Below are positions 45,501-55,300 of a stretch of DNA of 64,000 bases, one piece after another (positions within the stretch are counted from its first letter, which is position 1; the number at the start of each line of letters is the position of its first letter). The notes under the pieces are model-generated. The model made no database searches. It saw only the letters and a program-made list of their open reading frames with translations, and was not told the DNA's origin. The DNA comes from Marthasterias glacialis. Its lineage: Eukaryota; Echinodermata; Asteroidea; Forcipulatida; Asteriidae. The translations under genes and the position numbers were made by a program. The stretch lies in NCBI GenBank assembly GCA_911728455.2, contig OU452231.1:1555001-1619000 (forward strand). Direction: 5' to 3'.

Positions 45501-48500
45501 TACCACATGATATCATATTGCAGGCTGGCATAGTTTACTTATCAATAAAAAACTACAATGGATATTATTGAATGGTCAGAGAGTAGGAGGGTTAAAACTT
45601 TAAGAGAACACCAGTTGGGGGAACCCACAGCAATTGCTGTGAATGCTCTGGATTATTTGGAGATTTGCATACTCACTGAAGCTTGATACGAGTGCATAAA
45701 TGTCAGGAACAGAGAACCAGCCATTAAACTATCAAAAGTTTTCTGTAACGAGACCAAAGGAATTCTTTTAAGGGTCTTCACATCATTGGTACAGATTTAA
45801 AATATAAATGGTCACAGCTTTACAAAGAACTCACATCGTATAAAGATCGTCATGAGGAAAAACTTCCCTTGAAATATTTTGCCTGAAATGCTATTGATTT
45901 TGAGAAACAAGTAAAACAATGGGAGACTTTTGAGGACACTAGGTGGCAGCAGACTTCAAGGTAAATCCATTGTTTCCGGAAATGAGCGCATGCTGAGAAA
46001 AATGCAAACAATGGAAATTTACCTGGTAAGTCTGCTGCCACCTAGCATTCCACAGTCTCCCATTTGTTTTGATTTTGTGAGTCCAAAACCCAATGTTTGA
46101 AACCAGTGAATACATGTAAGTTTTTTTTCCCCCATTTTTTTCTCTTGACTCCGATGACCGATTGAGCGTAATTTTTCACAGGTTTGTTATTTCTTGTTTA
46201 TGTCCGGTCACATAAAGTGTGGATTCTGGTCTTTGCAGTTATCAATGTTGTCCACATACTTTAAGGGAAAGAATATTATTATTTGTTTTTTTCTTTGAGA
46301 GCCAATCACTTCCAATCGTCTGGTTTCAATAAACACACCAGCCAATCAAAATTTGAAAAATAAAATCCCACACAAATATTGTAATAATTTTGATCGCTGT
46401 GTTGCGCGGTGTGTGGCGTGAGGCAGAGCAATTTGCTTATATGTCGTACGTGCTATCCCTATGGGTGTCGCTAGACAGTTACTCAATGGATCTGGGCCCC
46501 ATTTCATATAGCTGTTTACCGTTAAGCAAATTTTTGTGCTAACTGTAGCAGAAAAACAAGCATAAGCAAAACTGGTATTTCGTAAACGATTATCAAATCT
46601 CAATCCTCTGTGGGCCGATTTAAAAAAAAGTTACAAGGATTTGCTTTCCCATTATGTAACATAGTTTTTTCAATCTCAATCTCTCATTACCTTAATTTCT
46701 TGTAGCCTTGATGTTTACTTTAAACGTGTCTTGTCACTTTTGCCTTAGGTCCTCACTTGATTATGTTTCATATTGCATCCTTTGCATAATTGTATTCATC
46801 AACTCAATAGAACGTGTTTGTTTGTCTGGCCTCGCCTGTGCTTTGCTTGCCTGTCACTGTCTTTGTGTTTGTCTTCAAATTTTTTGTTTTCCCTGTGACT
46901 TACTGTTTTTGTTTTTGTATTATAACATATTTAAAGGCATGTTCTTATAAGCTTCGGCTTTCGTCACCATGCCTCCATCTGTACATTCCTTTATGTTTTT
47001 GTGTTTTGTAAATTGTTTTCTGATTGATGGAAATAAATGTTACTGAATTTAATTTTTTTTAATCTATGACGATTTTGACGGCATGTGTGCACGTTTACAA
47101 CAAATCTGCTTACCAAAACTGCAGGCAAGCTAGCATGCCTTTTACTTTGCTTACAGTTGGCAGTGTTTATGAAATAGAAATTCTGCTAATGGCCGCTCCG
47201 TAAGCAGAAAACATCTGCTTACAAGCTTTATGAAATTGGGCCCTGACCTGATAAACGATGGGAGGGGTAGCAGCACGACGCATAGTCTCACCTTTGGGTC
47301 GAAGAATTCCTTGCTGAACAACGGCCATGCCGATATACAAACATAGAGAGTACCAATCCACATGTAGATGCAGAACAACATGAAATAGCGGTGGTTGTAA
47401 TGCCCTATGCAATTATTGACCCAAGCTGCGTAGATTTACTGTTAAGGAATTCACTTCATTAATACATGTGATTCACACAATGGTGCGCCCTTTACAGTTT
47501 GCCCTGGAGAGGCAAATAAAAACCTCTGGTATAATGAAGAATTTCTTGACAGTCAAGCCCTGGGGTCAACGTCATACAGCTGCAGGACTAAGCAAATGTT
47601 TTTTGCTTGGCTTAAGTGCAAGCATATTATTTCATAGGTTAGCAAGAAAATTAGGCATCCAGCTCTCACGCTCACCATGGACTTGCTTACACTAAGCGCT
47701 GGAAAGCTAGCATGCTCTTTATTGACCCAAGCTGCGTAGATTTACTGTTAAGGAATTCACTTCATTAATACATGTGATTCACACAATGGTGCGCCCTTTA
47801 CAGTTTGCCCTGGAGAGGCAAATAAAAACCTCTGGTATAATGAAGAATTTCTTGACAGTCAAGCCCTGGGGTCAACGTCATACAGCTACAGGACTAAGCA
47901 AATGTTTTTTGCTTGGCTTAAGTGCAAGCATATTATTTCATAGGTTAGCAAGAAAATTAGGCATCCAGCTCTCACGCTCACCATGGACTTGCTTACACTA
48001 AGCGCTGGAAAGCTAGTATGCTCTTTCTTGTGCTTATGGTTAGCAGCGCTATGAAAAGGAAATCGCACAGTAAGTACAAAATCGGCCGTTTAAGCAGCTC
48101 TATGAAATTGGGGCCTAGGTTAGTGAAGCATACAGCCGAGTGATCCTAGGGCTAGTCGGGGAAGAACAATGCCAGGCCTGCATGCCACATCGCAAAAGAG
48201 AACACAGGGCTGACCCTCAAATTCATTCGGTTTACTGCGCAATATTGCGTCTTTCCAGAGACAAAGGATACGGCAGTGATGGTCCATCTTCAAGATGCAT
48301 TTGTTACAGATGCTACAGTGGTGGGTTCGGGGCGGCTTGGGCGCAATGCACTTCTTGCATATAGAGGAAACACCCGTGTCTGAAACTATCTGAAAATGAA
48401 ACACAGGATTTCAAGAAAATTTTAGATGTCGTTGCACTGTTACTGCAAAGAGATCTTGTGAAGAGCAGAGTATTTCCTGTTTGGCTATTTTCTGGTACAC

Positions 48501-50529
48501 ATGAATTTAGTCCAATAGATAGTTTGCGATAGACGCCATCTTTACGGGCAACTTGGGTTTTTGGCTTGAAGTTATGTCAAGTGTTGTAATTTTGCTACGA
48601 GGCCGAGTGGTTCACCGACCAATCAGGCAAGGAATTTGACAAAATGCATCGTTGTGCGTTCAAATAATGATGATCATCGCCTGTTAAGATGGCCGATTTC
48701 ACACTGTGTGATGTCGAGTGGGAGCTATCTATACTTTATTGGATTTTTTTTTTATTTAGAGATTTATTGCACCATAGCCATCTTGGTCAGGCACCATGTA
48801 TACAGAGCAATGACGACAGTTATAGTTCCCGTTTTACATAAAGGGACCGGTCTATTTTTCCCCTCCAAGCCTCAATTTGGTTTGTATTGGGTTGAATGGA
48901 AAAAAACCAAGTAAGCTCAACCAGGCCTGGAGTATCATCTTTGAAGGGGTAAGGCCATTTTCATTTTGCAAATGGCACTTCCATTGGAAAATCTTAAAGT
49001 CAATGGAGATATTTTCAGGAAGCACCAAGGCCAAGACAAGGGTCCAAAGAGGCCAAGACCAGGGGCCAGAGAGGCAAAGACCAGGGGACATGGAGGCAAA
49101 GACCAGGGGCTAGAGAGGCAAAGACCAAAGTCTAGAGAGGCAAAGACCAGGGCTAGAGAGGCAAAGACCAGGGTCCAAAGAGGCCAAGACCAGGGGCCAG
49201 AGAGGCAAAGACCAGGGGACATGGAGGCAAAGACCAGGGGCTAGAGAGGCAAAGACCAAAGTCTAGAGAGGCAAAGACCAGGATCCAAAGAGGCCAAGAC
49301 CAGGGGCTAGAGAGGCAAAGACCAGGGCTAGAGAGGCAAAGACCAGGGGCTAGGGAGGCAAAGATAAAGGGAGGCAATTTACCAGGGGCCAGAGAGGCCG
49401 AGACCAGGGGCCAGAGAGGCCAAGACTAAGGGCCAGAAGGGCCCAAGATCAAGGGACAGGGAGGCAAAGACCAGGGGCCAGAGAGGCCAAGACCAGGGAG
49501 GCCAATCCCAGAGGCTAGAGAGGCCAAAAACAGGGGCTGGAGAGGCCGTGGCCCCAGTGGCCTCTGTGTAATTCCAGACTTGCTTTACAGAGTTTTAGGG
49601 GAGGGGTAGGCTGGGAAGAGGGGGTGGGGGTGGGCGGGGTACCTGAGGTGGGTATCCAGGGGGTGTGGTGACCCCCTTATAGTAATGGAAGACTATGTTC
49701 ACAAGCAACCAATGGCCAAAGGTCAGGTGAAACATCGTCTGTGGGTAGTCTTCATTCTCAAGGCAGTTGGGTAAGATACAGAAGTAGAAGACACTGATGA
49801 CGACAGAGGTTAAAATGATGACGAGGACCACCATCAACTGCGGTAGGAAACGGAAGGGAAAAAAAACATCTTTTTAACATACATTTTATGAAGTACTGAC
49901 ACCACTCATTACTAAGAGCAGTTGATTATTTTCAACTTGGGTCAACAGCCTGGCCATCCCGACCCAACTTGGGTACCTGTCCTAATAAAATGGTGGCTCA
50001 ATCCCCAGCACAGGTACACACTCAACTTGGGCAATCCAAACTACAGTTGGGCAATCATGATGTTGGGCTGTTCCAAGGCAATTAAACTTTAACATTGGGG
50101 GAGACATTCTTCTTAACTTTTCAAAGTTTATAATAAAAATAAACGTTGACTTTTTTCAAACAATGGATGATGATAATTTTGGTGATAATTATAGATGCGA
50201 TGATCGCAACCCTCCATTTCTATCAACAAAGAGTACGACTAGAACAACTTGTACGATCATATTAAGGGCAATGAAAACTAATAACAGCTCCTCACCGGCC
50301 CCATATATTTTCCGACATTGCCGACCAGCCAGAAAAGTGGTTCCATACATGTATCAAACATCATCCAGCGATCATTGAAGTCATTGTACGTCAAACTGCG
50401 GATGCAGAATTTGAAATAGCGCCACCGATCGCAAAGACGAGTGCAGACATTACGCCTCTTTCTCGGCTTTTCATCCATTGCACTTGAAGATTTGAGGGAA
50501 ATGAGGGAAATTTTGGTGTGGTCTTTCAT
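42513..50529 (-). CDS. ZDHHC16: Palmitoyltransferase ZDHHC16, 7 coding exons
   Basis: An integral membrane S-acyltransferase (DHHC family; human ZDHHC16 is an ER protein). Coding exons in transcript order: 50296-50529, 49643-49837, 48272-48389, 47292-47425, 44551-44751, 43115-43185, 42513-42621 (353 aa; human 377). Membrane segments are visible at about 79-100, 114-130, 196-219 and 244-267. The cysteine-rich domain reads [20 protein letters not shown], with DHHC at 179-182, joined across a phase-1 intron to [15 protein letters not shown]. After the last segment come GETSIE (273-278), the TTxE-equivalent, and YRNPYNFG. The C-terminus [14 protein letters not shown] agrees with the mammalian end. 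The start is uncertain: the exon opens at 50554 in frame, so an upstream coding exon is possible; an alternative ATG with better context is at 50476-50478. Confidence 0.95.
44330..44512 (-). mobile_element. tRNA-derived SINE fragment, copy 4
   Basis: On the reverse strand it starts TGCTGTGGCCGAGCGGTGTA and carries the B-box-like AGGTTCGAGTCCCGGTCATG; the body is a diverged version with TCCTAAGGAGTTGAGATGG downstream. It lies in the ZDHHC16 intron between exons 43115-43185 and 44551-44751, about 40 bp past the 44551 donor. Confidence 0.75.
44990..45594. repeat. 112-117 bp tandem repeat, five copies
   Basis: The motif GTCAGACAGTAGGAGGGTT recurs at about 45117, 45230, 45346, 45458 and (as GTCAGAGAGTAGG) 45575, giving spacings of 113, 116, 112 and 117 bp. 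Each unit also has GCATAGTTTATC and GATGCATT(C/T)ACCA. The array sits in the ZDHHC16 intron upstream (in transcript order) of exon 44551-44751. Confidence 0.93.
45921..46061. mobile_element. Hairpin element, GGGAGAC termini, copy 4 with different stem
   Basis: The termini GGGAGACTTTTGAGG and ACAGTCTCCC match the family and AT flanks both sides (CAAT|element|ATTT), but the stem is a different sequence, CACTAGGTGGCAGCAGACTT paired with GTCTGCTGCCACCTAG, then TAAATCCATTGTTT with AAACAATGGAAATTTA. A lone strand of the same stem (TAGTCTGCTGCCACCTAGTG) occurs at about 24597-24616. It lies in a ZDHHC16 intron. Confidence 0.85.
47080..47243. mobile_element. Fold-back MITE, partial copy
   Basis: Segments CTGCTTACCAAAACTGC, TTTGCTTACAGTTGGCA and the terminal CTTTATGAAATTGGGCCC identify a truncated member of the GGGCCCAATTTCAT family immediately downstream of ZDHHC16 exon 47292-47425. 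Related fragments occur at 43370-43470, 46497-46570 and 48085-48120. Confidence 0.6.
47415..48026. repeat. Recent 306-bp tandem duplication covering a splice acceptor
   Basis: 47415-47720 and 47721-48026 are direct copies with only two differences (CTGCAGG/CTACAGG near 47581/47887 and GCTAGCATG/GCTAGTATG near 47709/48015). The first copy contains the last intronic bases, the acceptor and the first 11 bases of ZDHHC16 exon 47292-47425 (reverse strand). The second copy therefore carries an identical acceptor and exon start at 47731/47732 inside the intron. Confidence 0.97.
49020..49555. repeat. 22-bp minisatellite with a 131-bp higher-order period
   Basis: The unit is close to AGACCAGGGGCTAGAGAGG plus CAA. 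A block of six units starting GGTCCAAAGAGGCCAAGACC at 49041 is repeated at 49172, giving a 131-bp higher-order repeat. The array lies in ZDHHC16 intron 2, beginning about 90 bp past the donor of exon 49643-49837. Its open frames on both strands are products of the repeat, not genes. Confidence 0.93.
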
Positions 50530-50554
50530 GGGTTCATGGGGCAGCCATCGGCAT

Positions 50555-52343
50555 CTACAATGAAACAAACATAGTAACAATTAACCCTAACCATGCTAAA
50601 TGCAACAATATGCACCAACATGACCAACAGAAAAAAGTTGTTGCAATCTGTTGCATTTGGCAGTCAACTTGGATGTCATATTTTGACTGAATTTGTTGCA
50701 TTTAGCAGTCAAGTGATTTTATATTGGGGTTGCATTTTGTTGTACTTGGCAGTCAACATCAAATTCATACCTTGATGGCATTTGTTGCAACTTGTTGCCA
50801 AGTCAACACTGCACTTATGTGCATACTGTTGCATTTAGCAGGGCAAACACCCTTGCTCATTCCCAACACAAACAACATGCCTGCGCAATGCAACAGAATC
50901 CCTTGTTGCATTTTGCTGCATTTGGCATGGTTCTCATTTCTACTGTGTTGCATTCTGTTGTATTTGGCAGGGCACTTGGGAGGACCCTGATGGGGGTTAG
51001 GGTTTTAATGAGAAAGATCCTAATTGTTTTGCCATTTAAAATACTATTAAATACTTTTTCAAATTATAAACATTATTTTCTACACTGGGTAGGGTAGACT
51101 CTCAACTTTAACCAGCAGACGCTATGGTACTTCAGTTGACCTGATAAAACAAATATGTGGGTACTGCAATGTCCTTTCTCTATGCTAATTAAATTAGTAA
51201 CTACATTCTTTCAAAAACTTTTGGCATCTCTGGTTGACAAATGTCAACATTTAAAAAGAAATTAACTAACTAAGCCTATTTTACATTTTTCCAGCTGCAG
51301 TTTATCAGGCCTGATACTTCAGGGAGGCAACGGAGGCAATTGCCTCCGTTGCCCGCTGCTCATTGCCTTGGTGCCCTTGAAATGTTCCAATTGAAATTGA
51401 CAATTTCCTCATAGAGGCGCCCTTTATCAAGAAGAAAATGCCTTGGTGCCCTTGCCCTTTCATTTTCAAGAACGAAGCATACAGCCCCGGCCTTTTAATT
51501 ATTTTATTAACGAGACTCTTCCTCCCCAAAATCCCCTTTGTCTCCCTCTCCGTTGTTCATCCCTTGCATCTTCTGACTGCTTTCTGCCTCTCTCTTTTCA
51601 CTTCTTTCCACTCGACTGCTTTTAATGTTACTCCAGTATACTTGTATGTGTGTGTTGTGTTGTCATTTAGCCTTTGAGAAAGACTCTGCTGGTGCTACTT
51701 AATGCTAGGGTTGGAACGTGAGGCCATTTGGCATTAACAAATTTTGTGCCATTGTTTTATCAAACTTAAGTTATTTATGGAACCACAGCTAACACAGTAA
51801 TAACACAGTAATAACGGTAGAGCCTAGTTTCTAAGTGCTTTTATGGCTCTCTTTTAACATCGATTTTATCACCAAGACCAATGTAAAAGAGAGCCATAAC
51901 ACTAAACAGCCCAATAAAAAGGTGGGACAGGAAAAGGAGGTCCTTCTGTGTAACAAGATAAAAATCGATTTACCATTCGATTGTCTTCCATGACTAAACT
52001 ATGTGTGAAAGTAAAGGAAATAATGTGTTTATTCTCACTGAAGTCAGGCTACTCCGACCTTCCATTACCAGAAAACGAAAAATGTACAACTATACATCAT
52101 AACAATAATTATAATAAAACAAGAAACGAGAAAAATTTAGACCAACCTTTTAATCCAGCAGCTGTATGTAGTCAGCACGCTCAGTCCCATATAAAGTAAT
52201 TGTTGTACACTGTACACAGAGCAGATTGGTGAGAAATGTAACGGTGTGTTGGTATAGCGCCCTCAATAGTTCACGAAGAAATTTTTGCAGACGGGTCTTG
52301 CTGAAAAAAATTTCTACACACCTCTGCAAATTCTTACATCAAA
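50555..52343. promoter_or_regulatory. Divergent intergenic region between ZDHHC16 and WDR54
   Basis: The two genes start about 1.8 kb apart on opposite strands. The region contains short irregular repeats rich in GTTGCATTTGGCAG (50640-50975), the reverse-oriented dispersed repeat (51300-51490), a GAGAAAGACTC... motif (51671-51724) and a small imperfect hairpin around TATGGCTCTCTTTTA (51836-51893). I see no TATA box or clear start signal. Confidence 0.45.
50625..50980. repeat. Irregular GTTGCATTTGGCAG repeat
   Basis: Variants of TGTTGCATTTGGCAGTCAA recur about eight times with uneven spacing (for example near 50648, 50696, 50740, 50828, 50914 and 50949). They lie just upstream of the ZDHHC16 first exon. 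The pattern looks like a decayed tandem array. Confidence 0.65.
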
Positions 52344-55300
52344 ATGTTTCAGAAATCGAAGCCAGTGCACATGAAGGGCAGTGCGTCCCTGCTCTACAAC
52401 AACCTGACGGTTTTATCGAGTCCGGAAAAGAACATGACGACCTACGCAGTGGTTCATAAATCGGTAGTTTGTATGGCGAGTTGTGCCAGCGACACCTCGA
52501 ATGTCAGCCATAAGCAAGTCGCCTGCAAAGACCCGTCGCCTTCCCCTCAGAGCACGGTCATTTTACAGGTGAATTTATTACACATGTAACGTTAATTTCT
52601 TTATAATCGAGTTATAATTGCAGATTTACAATACATTGAAAATGTTTTCTTTTGCTCACTGGTATTCTTGGCAGCTGGTTGTTTATAGCCAAAACCTCGA
52701 TTGAACTTTGCAATGTCAAAAGAGGTTTCTAAATTTATCAATATAAAAAAATAAAAAGAAAAAAAATCCGCCATTACGGGTTGATGGTAACCATAGCGAC
52801 GCAATGATGTACTATTAAATTGGTCATCTCATCTTTAAAATCAAATGATTGATCGTTTAAGATTCTTATTTCTACATATTTGTTTTCACTTTGCAAATGG
52901 GAAATTGGGTTGGTATGTTGGGAAAGCCCCGCCAAAATATGTGTGTGACATGGCCCCCTTTTTGTGGGCGTGTGAGAGTTTTTAAAAGTCATTCTTTTAT
53001 TTGATCATCCCATTCAATCGTAGATCTTTATCATTTAGTTCACAAATTTTCAAAGAAAAATTACAGAATCAAAGTGCCACATTTTCATTTACAATAACCA
53101 AGAATGTAATTTTACAAGAGTAAAAAATAATATTGTTTGCATTGTATTTGTAATGATCAATTATTATTATTTTTTTTTTTCCTTCTTCTCCAGGCCAAGT
53201 TTTGTCAGCTACCTTCACGGACATTGCTAGTTATTTGCTACCAAAGAGGAATTCAGGTAAGGCATGCTAACATTTCCTTCTTTCTTTCTTTATTCCTCTG
53301 TGGGGAAGGATTCCATCTTTGAATCTGCTCCAACCGCATTTCGTAATTTCGTTTTTTCGGTGATCAAAATATCGGTGTTGGTTTTCTTTGCAGATGTTTG
53401 AGCAAGATGGTTCAGCCCTTGTGTTCTGGCATGCCATAAGTCATATTGATCCAAGCACAGGTGAGATGAGATAACTGAGTAACGTCTTGATGCAAGAATA
53501 ATACTAGCAGCTTTTAAATTACTATTCTTAAAACACACAACTGCTTGTTTACAACTTTGGGAGGGCCTACCGACAGACTTACAGACCCATCTTTATTCAC
53601 ACATTACTTTCTTTACGATTACACTTTTACAATTTTACATGTTGTATTTCAACATCATGAAAATTCCTGGTGCAGCCCCTGCTTGCTGCCTGCGAGGTGA
53701 AAAACCAGAGATCAAAACTCCTGAAGGGAGAAATTACTCTGGAAAACCCTATAACTATAGGGTACATGTCATATGCTAAAAAGTTTTGAAGTATCGTGGT
53801 TGTCTGTCGGTACGCAGACGGCACACCTTGCCTTATATACTTGTCCATATCACCTCCACAACCCTCCGCGCAGAGGAGTAGTATTCTTAAGAACTGATTT
53901 TTGTACTAATTCACTGCCTCGTTCAACCGTAGGAAAATACATTTCTTTTAACGGTTCCGAAATGCATTTCTAAGATGTACTCGACAAGTTTTTTTCCCAC
54001 TCACTGCTTCACTGTGGAACTCTTTGCCTGTATCCTGTTTCCATGCTGACTATAATCTTTAACTCAATTTTAGCAGAATGTAAAGTTGTAAACTGTTTTC
54101 TTCTGCCCTAGTTTCTTCTGCTTTCTTTCTCTTTTTCCTTGTCGCCCCCACCTAGTGTGTCCTTGTGCCTTGCAATTTTTTTTTAAATCTGACAATCACC
54201 TTACAATTTTTTTTTTATGGTTTAACACTTTTAAATTTCCTATTCCAACAGGAATGGCATTTTCAAGAGGAATTGCGGCATTGCACGAAAGTTATATTGC
54301 TGTCGGTAAGGTTCTATTTAGACACTAGGTGGCATGTCGTGGCCGAGCAGTCTAGCACATCAAATTCAAGTTCTGATGGCGTAGTCATCGGAGTGTGTAT
54401 TCGAATCCCGGTCATGACACTTGTAGAGCAAGGCACTTATCCATAAATTGCCCCTCTTAACCCAGGTGTATAAATGGTAGCCTGTGAGGGCTGAGGTGGC
54501 ATTTTGTTTGATAAACCCCTTAGCGTTAATACAACAGGCCTTGATCTTAACCGAGGCCACCAAGGCCATTGGCCTCATGCCCTGTCGAGTTGGCCAGCAT
54601 GCCCTTCAGAAAAATTGCACTGTCACTACCAACTTGGCCAGCATGCCCTTGTACAATTACTCTGATTTGGCCAGCAAAGGCCTGCCCCCGTTTTTCTGAA
54701 GATCGAGGGCTGATACAAGCAAGCAGCTTGGGGTTGTATGCTCCCCAGGGAGTTGAGAAAGTTTGAAAAATGGCTTGAGTATGCCTGATGAACAGGGATG
54801 ATGTTGTAAAGTGCCTTTAGCCTTTGAGAAAGACTCTGCTAGGGTCGAAACATGAAGCCATTAACAGTTGTTTGCATTTATACAACAGGTCCTTGTGGTT
54901 GGTAAGCAGTTTGCAACAGCTACTTTTATCTTTATTTTACTTTTTATTTTAAATTTAGGGTTGGTCATAATTTCATTCAAGATAACAACAATAGTTGGTT
55001 TGAAGACAATTGAAACAATTAACTTCAGTAGTAGGCTTCAAGCAGAATAAATGTAAATCTTTTTTCAATTATTTCTTTGTTTTCTTTTTATAGGTACATC
55101 CTCTGCCCAAATTCTCATCTTCAATATTCCTTCAAGAGGGACTAACGTGACGTTATCCGAGAGCCTCAGCGGTCATTCTTATCCCATCAGTGCCATAGCC
55201 GGTGATGGGACCATCATGGCGACAGCTGACGACTCTGGATGCATCATGGTCTGGCAGGCTGGACCAAAGTTCAATCGGGTTTGTCGGATCAACGGTGGAG

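Noticed and set aside
47468..48001. Two almost identical 75-codon frames
   Set aside because: They are the same stretch counted twice because of the 306-bp duplication. The sequence is intronic on the ZDHHC16 model.
48877..49377. Lys/Gly/Gln-rich and Leu/Ser/Pro-rich frames on both strands
   Set aside because: Products of the 22-bp minisatellite. All frames stay open because the unit lacks stops, and period-22 units change frame each time.
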